DNA of 64,000 bases from Microbulbifer agarilyticus S89 (GTDB lineage: Bacteria; Pseudomonadota; Gammaproteobacteria; Pseudomonadales; Cellvibrionaceae), in the NCBI RefSeq assembly GCF_000220505.1, contig NZ_AFPJ01000032.1, positions 62,001 to 126,000 of the forward strand, in the 5' to 3' direction. Positions within the stretch are counted from its first letter, which is position 1; each line of letters starts with the position of its first letter. Under the pieces are notes generated by a model. It did no database searches and was not told the DNA's origin. It saw only the letters and a program-made list of their open reading frames with translations. Of the stretch, positions 48,683-60,061 are shown in pieces. Position numbers and translations under genes: made by a program.

Positions 48683-49159
48683 CTACGGCGCTTGCTGAGA
48701 CAGCTTGCCGTGTAAATCATTGACGGTTTTTAGTGCCGCAGAGCCATACCAGGGGTGTAGCTCCATCACTAGGCGCCCGGCCTGTATTGCCGGATCGGTT
48801 TCCGTTAATTTGCGCGCTTCTTCTACCGTATCCACATCAAATACATAGATTCCGCGCAACGCACCACCATCAAGAAATGGGCCTGCCAGAACCAACACGC
48901 CTTCGTTCGCCAGGCGCTGGATATTTGCCATGTGTGCACGTTGTAACTCCGCAGCGGTGGTTTCGTCCTGATCTCGATTGGGCCCGGCCTTTAGCAGCGC
49001 CAGTACATATTTGTGCATCCCATACTTGTCGGCACCGAGTTCTGCTGCCAGCTGTGGGTCGTAGGTGGGTTTGGTCTCGACGGATTCTTCGGCTACGGCA
49101 CCTGTCGCCAGCAGCACGCTCGCGAGAGCCGAAATAATCCAGTTGCGTAGTTTGATCAT
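48683..49159 (-). CDS. Secreted YciI-like protein
   Basis: A 158-aa protein with an N-terminal signal peptide (RNWIISALASVLLATGAVAEE) and a YciI-like domain (about 50-145). The domain shows YVLALLKAGPNR, QRAHMANIQRLANEGVLVLAGPFLDGGALRGIYVFD and AIQAGRLVMELHPWYG with a His-Asp pair typical of the fold. Exported YciI proteins are less common than cytoplasmic ones. Its role is unknown. It lies upstream of the uncharacterised membrane gene. Confidence 0.8.
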   Translation of the reverse strand: MIKLRNWIISALASVLLATGAVAEESVETKPTYDPQLAAELGADKYGMHKYVLALLKAGPNRDQDETTAAELQRAHMANIQRLANEGVLVLAGPFLDGGALRGIYVFDVDTVEEARKLTETDPAIQAGRLVMELHPWYGSAALKTVNDLHGKLSQQAP

Positions 49160-49204
49160 GTTATTACTTATTATTTTTTATCGGGTTCTGGAACAAAAAA
49201 ATAG

Positions 49205-50056
49205 TCAGGGCACAATCAGTACATCGGTGTTGGCACGGCCTAGAATACGCTCGGCGGTATTGCCCAGCAAGAAGCCTTTTGGCCCTTTGCGTACCCCACG
49301 GCCGACAAGGATTGCGCGCGCTTTATTGCGATCCACCACGCGATTGACTTCAACCGCGGGCTTGCCGGTAACAAAATGTGTTTTTTTACATTTTACCCCG
49401 CTGTCGGCAATTACCGTATCGATTGCTTGCAACAAAGCACCCGCTTGCTCGCGGAATTCATCCAGGTCCGCCACTTCATCTGGGGTAGGCACACAGGCCA
49501 CGGCCTCCAGATCGGCCCCGACCAGTGAGGCCAATTTACCACCCACGGAAAGTACGCGCTGGTTTAGCTCCACATGCAGGGGGTTGTCGATAGCGGGATC
49601 CAGTGCGCCAACAATGCGATCGCGCTTGACCCAATCGGTGCTCACCGCGAGCCATAGCGGCGCGGGAAGCGCCTCAATCATCCGCCAGTCGATGGAGCCA
49701 AAGCCGCCACGGCCAAATTGCTTTTGCGCAGTTTTTACCACCAGGTCGCAATCATTGGCGGCGAGGTAGTCGAAGGTCCAGTAGGGGATATCGTGATGCC
49801 AGATGACTTTGGCGGTCGAACCTGCAGGAAGTGAGTACTCGCTTTGCAGATCCTGCAGCCACTTATTGCGCTCATTTTGTATCTGATCGCTGACGTTCAG
49901 TACAGAACCGGACAACAGCGGAATGGAGACCACGGGCTCGTAGACAAAACTCACCAGATGCAGCTTCGCGCCTGACTTTTCCGCCAGCTCCAGCGCCCGC
50001 TCCAGGGCTATCTGCTCATGCTTGGGCTTGTCGAGGATGACGAGAATATTCTGCAT
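49205..50056 (-). CDS. Universal stress protein, tandem-domain (UspE-like)
   Basis: A 283-aa protein made of two Usp folds. The first has a degenerate nucleotide site. The second ends with the ATP-binding pattern GRGVRKGPKGFLLGNTAERIL then TDVLIVP. N-terminal start ILVILDKPKHEQIALERAL is typical of UspE. Known members help survival in stress and modulate signalling. It lies directly after a 500-bp region holding two structured repeats, and downstream of acs on the same strand. Confidence 0.88.
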   Translation of the reverse strand: MQNILVILDKPKHEQIALERALELAEKSGAKLHLVSFVYEPVVSIPLLSGSVLNVSDQIQNERNKWLQDLQSEYSLPAGSTAKVIWHHDIPYWTFDYLAANDCDLVVKTAQKQFGRGGFGSIDWRMIEALPAPLWLAVSTDWVKRDRIVGALDPAIDNPLHVELNQRVLSVGGKLASLVGADLEAVACVPTPDEVADLDEFREQAGALLQAIDTVIADSGVKCKKTHFVTGKPAVEVNRVVDRNKARAILVGRGVRKGPKGFLLGNTAERILGRANTDVLIVP

Positions 50057-50184
50057 GTGGCCTCCGTTGCTACAGGGAAGTATTCAGCACCATTAATTAA
50101 ATCATCGGAAATTGGTTTTGTCTTAGTTTGGATCAACTAGAAAATTTTTGTGGTATCCACTGTCTTGCCATAGTGGCGGACAAA

Positions 50185-50281
50185 CACAGGGGACGGATTT
50201 TCAGGACCGCTGTGAACCCATCCCTGGGCGCTGCGTCGCAAACATCCTGTTTGCGACGCTCCTGAAAACCCGCCCCCTGCG
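50185..50281 (+). repeat. Three-way-junction palindromic repeat, copy 4
   Basis: Outer arms 50185-50206 and 50260-50281 pair with three mismatches over 22 positions and end at TTTTCAGGA/TCCTGAAAA. Inner hairpins are 50217-50228 (CCCA-TCCC-TGGG) and 50235-50257 (10-bp stem GTCGCAAACA with TCC loop). Loops are TCC-type, forward. It lies in the acs-usp gap. Confidence 0.85.
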
Positions 50282-50405
50282 CTTGCCCTTCGTATGAGAC
50301 GCTTGGTGGAATCAGGAGCTATCAGGGAATTGTTATTTGACGCCCTCAAATCGCTAGGTGGAGCTGCAAGGGCCTACGAGGGTCTGGGGTTCAAATTGAA
50401 GGAGG

Positions 50406-50509
50406 GGCGCTGGGTGTTCGTTTTCGAAAGCGTCGGCGACAGGGACGTCGCCGATGCAGCGTACAGGGATGTATTTACAGCGGTTTCGAAAACGAATACC
50501 CAGTGCGCC
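50406..50509 (-). repeat. Three-way-junction palindromic repeat, copy 5
   Basis: Outer arms 50406-50429 and 50484-50509 contain GCGCTGGGTGTTCGTTTTCGAAA and its near complement. Inner hairpins are 50435-50452 (GGCGAC/GTCGCC) and 50462-50473 (TACA-GGGA-TGTA). Loops are GGGA-type, so it is reversed relative to copy 4, 125 bases away. The region 50057-50556 holds these two repeats and no gene. Confidence 0.8.
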
Positions 50510-50556
50510 GCCGCCACAGCGCCTTCATTAGAACCCCAAGCGGCGAAACAATATCG

Positions 50557-52494
50557 TTATTTATTGGCGCGATGATCCACCAGCTCATCAACCACAGAAG
50601 GATCGGCAAGCGTGGAAGTGTCACCCAGAGAATCCAGCTCGTTGCAGGCGATCTTGCGCAGAATACGGCGCATGATTTTGCCAGAGCGGGTTTTCGGCAG
50701 GCCTGGGGCCCACTGGATGATGTCGGGCTTGGCAATGGGGCCGATTTCCTGCACACACAGGTTGATCAGTTCCTTGCGCAATTCCTCAGAGGGCTCGCGG
50801 CCATTTTTCAGGGTCACATAGCAGTAGATGCCCTGACCCTTGATGTCATGTGGATAACCCACCACCGCGGCCTCGGCAGTATCTTCGTGCAGCACAATCG
50901 CACTTTCGATTTCTGCGGTACCCAGACGGTGGCCGGAGACATTCAATACATCGTCGATGCGGCCGGTAATCCAGTAGTAACCATCGGCATCGCGGCGTGC
51001 GCCGTCTCCGGTGAAGTAGTAGCCGGGGAAGGTGGAGAAATAGGTATCGATCATGCGCTGATGATCGCCGTAGACACTGCGGATCATGCTCGGCCAGCTG
51101 GCCTTCATCACCAGAGCGCCTTCACCTTCACCGTCGATTTCCTGGCCTTTTTCGTCCAGCAGGGCCGGCTGTACACCGAAGAACGGGCGTGTCGCGGAAC
51201 CGGGTTTCATCGCGGTCGCGCCGGGCAGCGGGGTAATCATGTGCGCGCCGGTTTCGGTCTGCCACCAGGTGTCCACAATCGGGCAACGATTTTCACCGAC
51301 CACATTGTGGTACCACTCCCAGGCTTCCGGGTTGATCGGCTCACCCACGGTGCCCAGCAGTTTCAGCGAGCTGCGGTCACACTTGGTAACGAAATCATCA
51401 CCGGCACCCATTAATGCGCGAATCGCGGTTGGTGCGGTGTAGAAGGTGTTTACCTTGTGCTTTTCCACAACCTGCCAGCAGCGGGAGGCATCCGGGTACG
51501 TGGGTACACCTTCAAACATCAGTGAGATGGCGCCGGCGCACAGCGGGCCGTACACGATGTAGCTGTGGCCGGTAATCCAGCCCACATCGGCGGTGCACCA
51601 GAAGACGTCACCTTCTTTGTAATCGAAGGTGTATTTGAACGTCATGGTGGAGGCCAGCAGGTAGCCGGCGGTGGTGTGCAGTACGCCCTTGGGTTTACCG
51701 GTTGAGCCGGAGGTGTACAGGATAAACAGCGGGTCTTCCGCGTTCATCGGTTCGGGTGCACAGTCGGTGCTTTGTTCGGCCACGGATTCGGCGTACCAGA
51801 TATCGCGCTTGCTATCCCAGTCGACATTCGCGCCGGTGCGCTTGACCACCACCGCGGTATGCACGTCCGGGCAGCTAGCCAGGGCCTTATCCACATTCGC
51901 CTTCAGTGGCACCTTGCGGCCGCCGCGCACGCCTTCGTCGGCGGTGATCACCAGGCGGCAATCGGAATCGAGAATACGGTCTTTCAGGGAGTCAGGAGAG
52001 AAGCCACCGAACACCACAGAGTGCACGGCGCCAATGCGGGTACAGGCAAGCATGGCGTAGGCCGCTTCCGGGATCATGGGCATGTAGATGCACACGCGAT
52101 CCCCTTTGTTGACGCCGCGCGCCTTGAGCAGGTTCGCCAGGCGGCCTACGTTGTCGTGCAGCTCCTGATAGGTAATGTTTTTGCTGTCGGCCGGATCATC
52201 ACCTTCCCAGATCAAAGCGGTCTGCGCAGCGCGAGCCGGTAGGTGGCGATCGATGCAGTTGACGGAAACATTCAGTTCGCCGTCGGCAAACCAGGCCGCG
52301 TGGCCCTTGGTCAGGTCTTCCTCAACCACCTTGGTGAACGGCTTGCTCCACTGCAGGAAGTCGTTAGCCTGCTGGGACCAGAACGCCTGCGGGTCCTCAA
52401 CGGACTGGCGGTACATGCGCTGGTAATCGTCGTTGGTGACGAGGGTGTTGGCGGCAAAAGTTTCGGGCACCGGGTAGGTGTGCACTTCGGACAT
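50557..52494 (-). CDS. acs: Acetyl-CoA synthetase
   Basis: Activates acetate with ATP and CoA through acetyl-AMP. From ATG at 52494 it is 645 aa, normal for Acs; a GGAG box lies 7 bases upstream. The ATP-binding [31 protein letters not shown], the acyl-adenylate motif [31 protein letters not shown], and the C-terminal [11 protein letters not shown] are present. Lys in SGKI is the site that protein acetylation silences in known Acs proteins. It is on the minus strand upstream of the repeats and the Usp gene. Confidence 0.97.
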   Translation of the reverse strand: MSEVHTYPVPETFAANTLVTNDDYQRMYRQSVEDPQAFWSQQANDFLQWSKPFTKVVEEDLTKGHAAWFADGELNVSVNCIDRHLPARAAQTALIWEGDDPADSKNITYQELHDNVGRLANLLKARGVNKGDRVCIYMPMIPEAAYAMLACTRIGAVHSVVFGGFSPDSLKDRILDSDCRLVITADEGVRGGRKVPLKANVDKALASCPDVHTAVVVKRTGANVDWDSKRDIWYAESVAEQSTDCAPEPMNAEDPLFILYTSGSTGKPKGVLHTTAGYLLASTMTFKYTFDYKEGDVFWCTADVGWITGHSYIVYGPLCAGAISLMFEGVPTYPDASRCWQVVEKHKVNTFYTAPTAIRALMGAGDDFVTKCDRSSLKLLGTVGEPINPEAWEWYHNVVGENRCPIVDTWWQTETGAHMITPLPGATAMKPGSATRPFFGVQPALLDEKGQEIDGEGEGALVMKASWPSMIRSVYGDHQRMIDTYFSTFPGYYFTGDGARRDADGYYWITGRIDDVLNVSGHRLGTAEIESAIVLHEDTAEAAVVGYPHDIKGQGIYCYVTLKNGREPSEELRKELINLCVQEIGPIAKPDIIQWAPGLPKTRSGKIMRRILRKIACNELDSLGDTSTLADPSVVDELVDHRANK

Positions 52495-52845
52495 CGTTTT
52501 CTCCCTTATTAGTATTATCGGGATGCTGCACGGCCCCATTCATTGAGGCCTGTTGGCTGCAGGCATCACAGCGATACGCCCGGCAATCGCTATGCCCGGC
52601 GCGTTGTGTGGCTCTGCTGTGGCTTTCTGCCACTGCGCCACTGATATTCGCGTCGCTGCTATCCCGACAAGTTATACCACTGGCGGCAACCATATGACAA
52701 CGCTGTCACCATTCCTGCCCCTCCATCATAGCCTGACCACTTTGCGCTTTCCCAGAGGCGTGCCGGAATCCCGTGCCTTTTTTGCCGCGAGCAGGCAAAA
52801 TGTGCCAACAAAAGTGATCACATTTTGAATTTGCCGGAGGTAGGT
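52495..52845. other. 351-bp divergent intergenic region (acs / cupin)
   Basis: No gene is seen. It presumably holds divergent promoters. The inverted pair AAAATGTG (52798-52805) and CACATTTT (52819-52826) flanks the 12 bases before the cupin gene. The spacing is wrong for a standard CRP site, though a related regulator could use it. No terminator or repeat of the six-copy type is present. Confidence 0.4.
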
Positions 52846-53199
52846 ATGACCGCGAAGTTGATGCGTGTTACAGAAGGTAAGGTAGCGAGAGAGTCCGGGG
52901 TGGTAGCGCCGGAGAAGGTGCTGACTGGGAACCCGCAGCAGTGGACCGAGCACTTTTTCACCAACAAGAAGGAAAACTTCTTCTGTGGTATTTGGTCCTC
53001 CGATGCCGGCAAGTGGTCACTCACTTACAGCGAAGACGAGTTCTGTTATATCATCGATGGCGAGGCAATCATTACCGATGCCGATGGTGATAGTGAGCGA
53101 GTTACCACCGGCGATGCGTTCTGTATCCCGGCCGGGTTTGAAGGGACCTGGGAGACCATCGGCTCGGTCAAGAAGTTCTACGCCATATATGAAGAGTAA
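52846..53199 (+). CDS. Cupin-domain protein (DUF861-like)
   Basis: A 117-aa small beta-barrel protein with ATG at 52846, an ideal GGAGG box 5 bases upstream. The start from a TTG at 52825 is not needed. Cupin strand motifs are WSLTYSEDEFCYIIDGEAIITDADGD and FCIPAGFEGTWETIGSVKKFYAIYEE. A typical HxH metal pair is not obvious, as in the DUF861 (ureidoglycolate-lyase-like) cupins. Function unknown. Divergent from acs. Confidence 0.83.
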   Translation: MTAKLMRVTEGKVARESGVVAPEKVLTGNPQQWTEHFFTNKKENFFCGIWSSDAGKWSLTYSEDEFCYIIDGEAIITDADGDSERVTTGDAFCIPAGFEGTWETIGSVKKFYAIYEE

Positions 53200-53387
53200 A
53201 TCAGCGTGAGGCGCCACCTCGGGCGCTTCACATTGGCTCGGTTTAGACGGATCGGTTCAGGCCAAATCTAATTCAGGTAAACAAAGCCTAAACTGATCTC
53301 AATTAACCTAACCCGTAGTTAACACCACCACCCTCTCCCGCACGAATATGTGCCCTATGGATCTCCCCATCAACGGAATGCCCCGAC

Positions 53388-54584
53388 TCACTCGCTAACA
53401 GGGTGCAAAGGGCGGCGCAAGGTAACAAAAAACAGGATTACCGAAGACATACCGCATACGGCAATGGATGCCACCAACGTGAACGGTGATCCGTCAAATA
53501 CCGCACTGACAATAACAATTGCAATTGCACCCAATACCATCTGTAGAGTTCCGCCTAGAGCCGCTGCGGTGCCGGCGATTGGCCCATGCTCATCCAGAGA
53601 CAGCACCATAGTTGTTGGCACAATCAAGCCGAGAAAGGCATTCGATAAGAGCAATAACGCCACCAGAACGACAAAATTGTCCACGCCAGAAATATTCAGC
53701 AGCAAATGTACAAGTGCGGTCAGCGCGAACCCATTTACCGCCCACTTCACCACGGCAACACCACCGAAGCGCTCACCGAGGCTGGCTGCGAACTGGCTTG
53801 AAGTAAAGAACCCAAGCGCATTCAAGGCAAAGGCCAGACTGAATTGGGTGGGGGTAAGCCCGTAGTACTCGGTATAGAGAAATGCGGCAATTGCGAGGAA
53901 TGAGAAAAAGCTGGCGGTTCCCATACCGCCAATCAGCGTCATTCCCATAAAGGTAGGATCGCGAAACAAGACCCTGAAAGCAGCGAACATCGCAGAAATT
54001 TTCACAGGCACCCGCTCCGCCACCGGCAGGGTTTCCGGTAAAGCAAAGCGGATCAACAAAAGGCTCACCACAGTTGCGGCGGCTACCGCATAGAAAACGA
54101 TTGGCCAGCCAAATGGATTCATCAGCAAGCTGCCCACAAGCGGTGCCAGCATCGGTGAAATTGATATCACCAACATCACCAAAGCCATCAAACGTGTAGC
54201 ATCGGTGCCGGTGTAGCGGTCGCGTATAATCGCACGTGGAATCGACATCACCGAGGCCGCGCCAACGCCCTGGATAAACCGCATAGCGATTAGCCATTCA
54301 ATTGTGGGGGAAAGCGCACAGCCAATGGATGCCAGGAGAAATATCGCCAACCCGAAGTACAGCGGCGGTTTACGGCCAAACATATCCGCCGCGGGCCCGT
54401 AGAACAGCTGGCACACGCCAAAGGCAACAAAAAAAGACACCAGCGTGTACTGGGACTTGGTCGCGGAGACACCAAAGTCTTCTGCCATCGCCGGCATGGC
54501 AGGGAGATACATATCAATGGCGAAGGGCCCTACGCAACTGAGCAGCCCCAAGATCAACGCCATTTTTACAAAATCGGATTTCAT
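53388..54584 (-). CDS. MFS drug-resistance transporter, Bcr/CflA family
   Basis: Proton-coupled efflux pump of 398 aa from ATG at 54584, a typical Bcr/CflA length. The longer upstream frame to 54683 lacks family resemblance. Twelve helices are visible. Helix 1 (FVKMALILGLLSCVGPFAIDMYLPAMPAMAEDFG) and the A-motif loop FYGPAADMFGRKPPLY between helices 2 and 3 are the family signatures. RDRYTGTDATRLMALVML fits the helix 4-5 region. It is convergent with the cupin gene. Confidence 0.92.
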   Translation of the reverse strand: MKSDFVKMALILGLLSCVGPFAIDMYLPAMPAMAEDFGVSATKSQYTLVSFFVAFGVCQLFYGPAADMFGRKPPLYFGLAIFLLASIGCALSPTIEWLIAMRFIQGVGAASVMSIPRAIIRDRYTGTDATRLMALVMLVISISPMLAPLVGSLLMNPFGWPIVFYAVAAATVVSLLLIRFALPETLPVAERVPVKISAMFAAFRVLFRDPTFMGMTLIGGMGTASFFSFLAIAAFLYTEYYGLTPTQFSLAFALNALGFFTSSQFAASLGERFGGVAVVKWAVNGFALTALVHLLLNISGVDNFVVLVALLLLSNAFLGLIVPTTMVLSLDEHGPIAGTAAALGGTLQMVLGAIAIVIVSAVFDGSPFTLVASIAVCGMSSVILFFVTLRRPLHPVSE

Positions 54585-54756
54585 CAAGCTCGGACTTATT
54601 TTCGGAAGCGCTTCCGGTACAACCCCCGGACCAGCATGCGTCCGAGCCTTTGGTGAGTCTATCAGCCCTCGCGGTAAGTCCAAAGCAGGCCAAATGTCAT
54701 TGGGGGAACTTCACTTTCCGATCCGTCTGGGCCTCTGCAGTTATTGGCACACAAAT

Positions 54757-54801
54757 AAAAAACGGTGTCGTGCCAGTCAATAGCTGACTGCCACGGCACC
54801 G
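54757..54801 (-). terminator. Rho-independent terminator of the lytic transglycosylase gene
   Basis: On the minus strand, 17-base arms (54785-54801 and 54763-54779) form a long stem with few mismatches and a short loop, followed by six T. It begins 20 bases past the transglycosylase stop. Confidence 0.85.
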
Positions 54802-54821
54802 CTTATTTGTGGAAGAAGGTG

Positions 54822-56069
54822 TCAGTTCTTACGGATCAGCTCCAGTACCTCTTTACTGGGGAAACCCTGCAGATCAACGCCGACACTCTCTTCAAACTTA
54901 AGGATGGCTTTGCGCGTACCGCCGCCGGCCTTGCCATCGATCTCACCATCGTAGAAGCCTTTTTCCTTGAGCTTGGTTTGCAGCTCAATAACTTCATCGC
55001 GGTCCAGTTTGGTGAAGGGACGCTTCCAATCTTTGCTGAGCGGGGGCGCGCCACCGATCTGGTCGGCGAGGATACCCACCGCCGCGGCATAGCGGTCGGA
55101 GTTGTTGTAGCGTTTGATGACGAAGAAGTTCTTCAGCATCAGGAAAGCGGGGCCTTTGCGGCCAGCGGGAAGTTTTAGCTCGGCGACATCATTCGGACGA
55201 GGGAACTCCTTGCCGCGTACACGTTTTACGCCGAGCTTTTCCCACTCGGAAATCTTCAGCTTACCCGCCGGCAACTTACGATCCGGGATGGTGACCTCGT
55301 AGCCCCAGGTTTGCCCAGATACCCAGCCATTCTTTTTCAGCAGGTTGGCCGCGGTTGCCAGCGCATCGGGCACGGAATTCCAGATGTCTTTTTTGCCATC
55401 GCCGTCCATATCGACCGCATAGGCCTGGTAGCTGGTCGGAATAAACTGGGTGTGCCCCATGGCGCCGGCCCAGGAGCCGGTGAGATTACTTTCGTCGATT
55501 TTGCCGCTCTGCAGAATTTGCAACGCCGCCAGCAGCTGGCTGGTGCCGAATTTTTTACGCTTGGGATCCGCGTAGGCAAGTGTGGCCAGCGAGCGAATCA
55601 CACTGCGCATGACGGTTTTGTTATCCAAGATGGCGCCAAAGCTGGACTCCATGGACCAGATCGCCAGTAGGATATTCGGGTTTACACCTGACTGCTTCTC
55701 AATCTTGTCGAGCCAGGGTTTCAGCTCTTTCTTCTTGGCCTTGCCGCGCTGCACCGCGTATTTGGTTACACGGTTATCAAAGTACTGCCATACCGGCGCC
55801 TTGAACTCTGGCTGGAAGCTCGCCTTATCCAACACCCACTGGTCCGGTGAGTCGATGCCCTTGAAGGCGCGGTCGAAGGTCTCTGGCGTAATACCCTCTT
55901 TCAGGGCCTGCTGGCGAAATTCCTTTTTCCATTTTTCGAACCCCGGATCTGCAGCGGCTACCGCTACTTGCGCGCCCACAATCAACAGAGCACACAGGGA
56001 TAAAAATGCGAATAGGAATACATGGTGACTACCGGTGCGACGCGCCGGCAAAGAGGCAACTTGGCCCAT
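54822..56069 (-). CDS. Lytic murein transglycosylase (MltB-like) with peptidoglycan-binding domain
   Basis: Periplasmic enzyme cleaving glycan strands to 1,6-anhydro products. From ATG at 56069 it is 415 aa, with AAGGAG 5 bases upstream and a signal peptide ending AQVAVAAA. A SLT_2 domain runs roughly 50-330. The catalytic Glu is in LAIWSMESSFGAI, and QFIPTSYQAYAVDMDGDGKKDIWNS is the family's conserved region. A PG_binding_1 domain at the C-terminus starts LQTKLKEKGFYDGEIDGKAGGGTRKAI. The combination is the SltB-type found in many marine gammaproteobacteria. Confidence 0.93.
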   Translation of the reverse strand: MGQVASLPARRTGSHHVFLFAFLSLCALLIVGAQVAVAAADPGFEKWKKEFRQQALKEGITPETFDRAFKGIDSPDQWVLDKASFQPEFKAPVWQYFDNRVTKYAVQRGKAKKKELKPWLDKIEKQSGVNPNILLAIWSMESSFGAILDNKTVMRSVIRSLATLAYADPKRKKFGTSQLLAALQILQSGKIDESNLTGSWAGAMGHTQFIPTSYQAYAVDMDGDGKKDIWNSVPDALATAANLLKKNGWVSGQTWGYEVTIPDRKLPAGKLKISEWEKLGVKRVRGKEFPRPNDVAELKLPAGRKGPAFLMLKNFFVIKRYNNSDRYAAAVGILADQIGGAPPLSKDWKRPFTKLDRDEVIELQTKLKEKGFYDGEIDGKAGGGTRKAILKFEESVGVDLQGFPSKEVLELIRKN

Positions 56070-56251
56070 AACAGCTCCTTGGCAATAACAGCTCGCACAA
56101 GGGTAGAACGGAAGGCTGGCAACGGAAAGGGAGGATTGACGCCAGTCATTCAGGGTGTGACTGGAACGACACTTTTTTCCACATGTTCGACCCGCCGCGG
56201 GCGGGCCGAAAAGTCGGGAAGTTGATCCGCTCGGATTAGCGCCCGGGAAAA

Positions 56252-56920
56252 TCAGGGCGCCGGCGGAATTACATAGAACAGTACGGCAAAGAAATGCAGT
56301 ACGCCGCCTGCCAGTACAAACAAGTGCCATATGGCATGGTGGAAGCGCAGGCTACGCCACAGATAAAACGCAATGCCGCCGGTGTAGCACAGGCCACCCA
56401 GCACCAGTAGCAGTAGCCCGCCCGGCGCCAAGTTGTCCATCAGCGGTTTCACCGCAGCGACGATTACCCAGCCCATCAGCGCACTCAGGGTAATGGACAG
56501 GGCGCGGATCTTCTTCAGCGGCGAGAACTGGATAATCAGGCCCAGCAGGGCGAGTCCCCAGATAACGCCAAATATTGTCCATCCCCAGGGGCCACGCAGG
56601 GTGACCAGAGTAAAGGGCGTATAGGTTCCGGCGATCAACAGGAAGATGGCGGAGTGGTCCAGGGTGCGCAAAATTTGCTTGGCACCGGCGTGGGTAACGC
56701 TGTGGTAAAGGGTCGAGGCCGAAAAGCACAGAATCAGGGTGGCGGCATAGATGCTGCTACTGACGATATGCCAGGCATCCCCGCGCAGGGCGGCAAAGGC
56801 ACACAGAACGCCAAGGCCGGCAATGGCCAGCAAGGCGCCGACACCGTGGGTGACGCTATTGGCGATCTCCTCGGCTGCGGTGTAGCGAGTGGCGACCTTG
56901 GCGGTCATGCTATTGGACAT
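56252..56920 (-). CDS. Hemolysin III family / PAQR membrane protein
   Basis: A 222-aa protein with seven predicted helices. PAQR-type motifs in order are AEEIANSVTHGVGALLA, ASTLYHSVTHAGAKQILRTLDHSAIFLLIAGTYTPFTL, and LRFHHAIWHLFVLAGGVLHFFAV. The Ser/His/Asp arrangement resembles metal-dependent hydrolases of the CREST superfamily (established for the wider family). E. coli YqfA is a characterised relative. It is transcribed on the minus strand, upstream of the transglycosylase gene. The gap between holds a CCCGCC hairpin without a T run. Confidence 0.88.
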   Translation of the reverse strand: MSNSMTAKVATRYTAAEEIANSVTHGVGALLAIAGLGVLCAFAALRGDAWHIVSSSIYAATLILCFSASTLYHSVTHAGAKQILRTLDHSAIFLLIAGTYTPFTLVTLRGPWGWTIFGVIWGLALLGLIIQFSPLKKIRALSITLSALMGWVIVAAVKPLMDNLAPGGLLLLVLGGLCYTGGIAFYLWRSLRFHHAIWHLFVLAGGVLHFFAVLFYVIPPAP

Positions 56921-57115
56921 GGCGCTTACCCTTTGGGTTACCGAATCTGCACACGGTGAACAACCTGTTGAGTGTCGCAGAAAAATGTGACTGTAAATTG
57001 AATTACAGTTCCATGATCAGGATTTGTACGGCGGGAGGCAAGCAATGTTTGAGACCGGCGAGTATCGCCGGCCCCAAACTGGGAGGGTTCCTGACGGGTC
57101 GATTGACCCAGGGGA

Positions 57116-58462
<1,347 letters not shown>

Positions 58463-58557
58463 TCAACGTTAGACGGGCGGAAAATAACTGTCGGCCGCGC
58501 CCGTCTAGCGGCCAGAAAGTGCAATAAAAAGTTCGACTCAATCGAATAGCTTAGGCT

Positions 58558-59748
58558 TCAGCCCCGTGGTTTCACCACCCACTCGTCGCCTTCGCGCACC
58601 AGTTCGCGGTCGCAGCGGGCCAGGGTCTCTGTGTCGTCACTGCCTTCGCCAGGCATGGTGCTGATGACAATCTCGCCGTCGGCGCGCAGCGCGCCGATAG
58701 TTTGCCACAACTGCGCGCAGTCGCCGGCGGGGGCGAGAATCGCGGCGGCTTCGGCTCCGCCGTTCTGCCCCAGGGTATTAATCGCCACCAGGTCGGTACT
58801 GAAGCCGGTGGCTGCACGGTCGCGCCCAAACACCGCGCCGATGCCGTTGTAGCGGCCACCGTTGGCCAGCGCCTGACCGTGCCCCGGGGAGTAGGCGGCA
58901 AATACCAGGCCGGTCTCGTAGTCGTAACCGCGCATCTCACCCAGGTCAAAAAACAGCTCTACTTGGGGATAACGACGCGCCACCGCGTCCGCGACCTGCT
59001 GCAATTCGTCCAGCGCATTGCGCAGGGCCTCGGGGCCATCGGCGAACAGTTCGCTGGCGCGCGCCAGGCAACCACTATCGCCGGCAAGGCGCGGCAAGTT
59101 GCGCAGCCATTTCGCTGCCTGCGCGTCGGCAATATTATCTTCTACCCAGCGCTCGATATCCGCCACCGCCTTGCTTTGCAGCAACGCGATCAACGCGTTC
59201 TGCTGGGCTTCATCCAGCTGTGCGGCATCCGCGAGGCTGCGGAAAATGGCCACATGGCCGAGATCCAGGTGGATCTCGCGGATCCCCGCGGTGCGCAGGG
59301 TTTCCACCATCAGGCTAATGACTTCAATGTCGGCCTGCAGGCTCTCGACGCCATACAACTCGGCACCGATCTGAATCGGCGCGCGCGGGCCCATCGGCGA
59401 ACGCGGGCGGGTGTACAACACCTGACCGGCGTAACACAGGCGGTTGGCGCCACTTCTGGGGAAACTGTGGGAATCGATACGTGCGGCCTGCGGGGTGATG
59501 TCCGCGCGAATACCCAGGCTGCGTCCAGATAACTGGTCGGTCACCCGGAATGTACTCAGGTCTACGTCGCGCCCCATACCGATCAGCAAGGAATCGGTAA
59601 ATTCCACCATCGGCGGAATGATCATCTCGTAACCCCAGCGGTGGTAGAGATCGAGCAGATCTCGGCGCAGGGTTTCCACCCGCTTGGCGTCCGCGGGCAA
59701 AATCTCGGCGATGCCATCCGGTAGCATCCAGCGTTTGGCTTGGGTCAT
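58558..59748 (-). CDS. hisZ: ATP phosphoribosyltransferase regulatory subunit
   Basis: HisRS-like protein without ligase activity that forms the short-form HisG complex, starting histidine synthesis. It is 396 aa with the class II aaRS segments RVTDQLSGRSLGIRADITPQAARID, LCYAGQVLYTRPRSPMGPR and the late GLVFAAYSPGHGQALANGGRYNGIG. Position between DUF2065 and purA is typical. hisG is not in this window, so HisG must come from another locus, as in other genomes with this arrangement. Confidence 0.93.
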   Translation of the reverse strand: MTQAKRWMLPDGIAEILPADAKRVETLRRDLLDLYHRWGYEMIIPPMVEFTDSLLIGMGRDVDLSTFRVTDQLSGRSLGIRADITPQAARIDSHSFPRSGANRLCYAGQVLYTRPRSPMGPRAPIQIGAELYGVESLQADIEVISLMVETLRTAGIREIHLDLGHVAIFRSLADAAQLDEAQQNALIALLQSKAVADIERWVEDNIADAQAAKWLRNLPRLAGDSGCLARASELFADGPEALRNALDELQQVADAVARRYPQVELFFDLGEMRGYDYETGLVFAAYSPGHGQALANGGRYNGIGAVFGRDRAATGFSTDLVAINTLGQNGGAEAAAILAPAGDCAQLWQTIGALRADGEIVISTMPGEGSDDTETLARCDRELVREGDEWVVKPRG

Positions 59749-59809
59749 GATGTGGGCGTTCGATAGTTAGCGGGCGGCCTTCTGGCCGGGAGAATCTCGG
59801 TCCTGAAGC

Positions 59810-59995
59810 TCAGTCAAACAGCATCAGCAGGGCCGTGCCGGCGAGCATACAAACGAGCCCCGCCGTGCGCAGGCTGCGATTATCCACAGATGCCAACTGC
59901 TGTACCAGTGCGCGCCAGCGCTTGGGGTAGAGAAAAGGCAGAATGCCCTCGATGATCAGCACCAGGCCGATGGCCCGGACCAGCTCGTCCCACAC
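59810..59995 (-). CDS. DUF2065 (YjeT-like) small inner-membrane protein
   Basis: A 61-aa protein with two helices (LVRAIGLVLIIEGILPFLYP and RTAGLVCMLAGTALLMLF) joined by a basic stretch (KRWRALVQQLASVDNRSL). Sequence and position directly after hflKC match the widely conserved YjeT/DUF2065 family. The function is unknown. A terminator lies between it and hflC, so it may be transcribed with hisZ from its own promoter or by read-through. Confidence 0.92.
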   Translation of the reverse strand: MWDELVRAIGLVLIIEGILPFLYPKRWRALVQQLASVDNRSLRTAGLVCMLAGTALLMLFD

Positions 59996-60061
59996 GTTGG
60001 TCGTTCCTCAGGACTATTGCACAAACAGGTACAGCAAGAGATTCGTCAAACAGGCCGGCAC

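Noticed and set aside
52798-52826. CRP operator upstream of the cupin gene
   Set aside because: The half-sites are 12 bases apart instead of 6, and one half lacks the TGTGA core.
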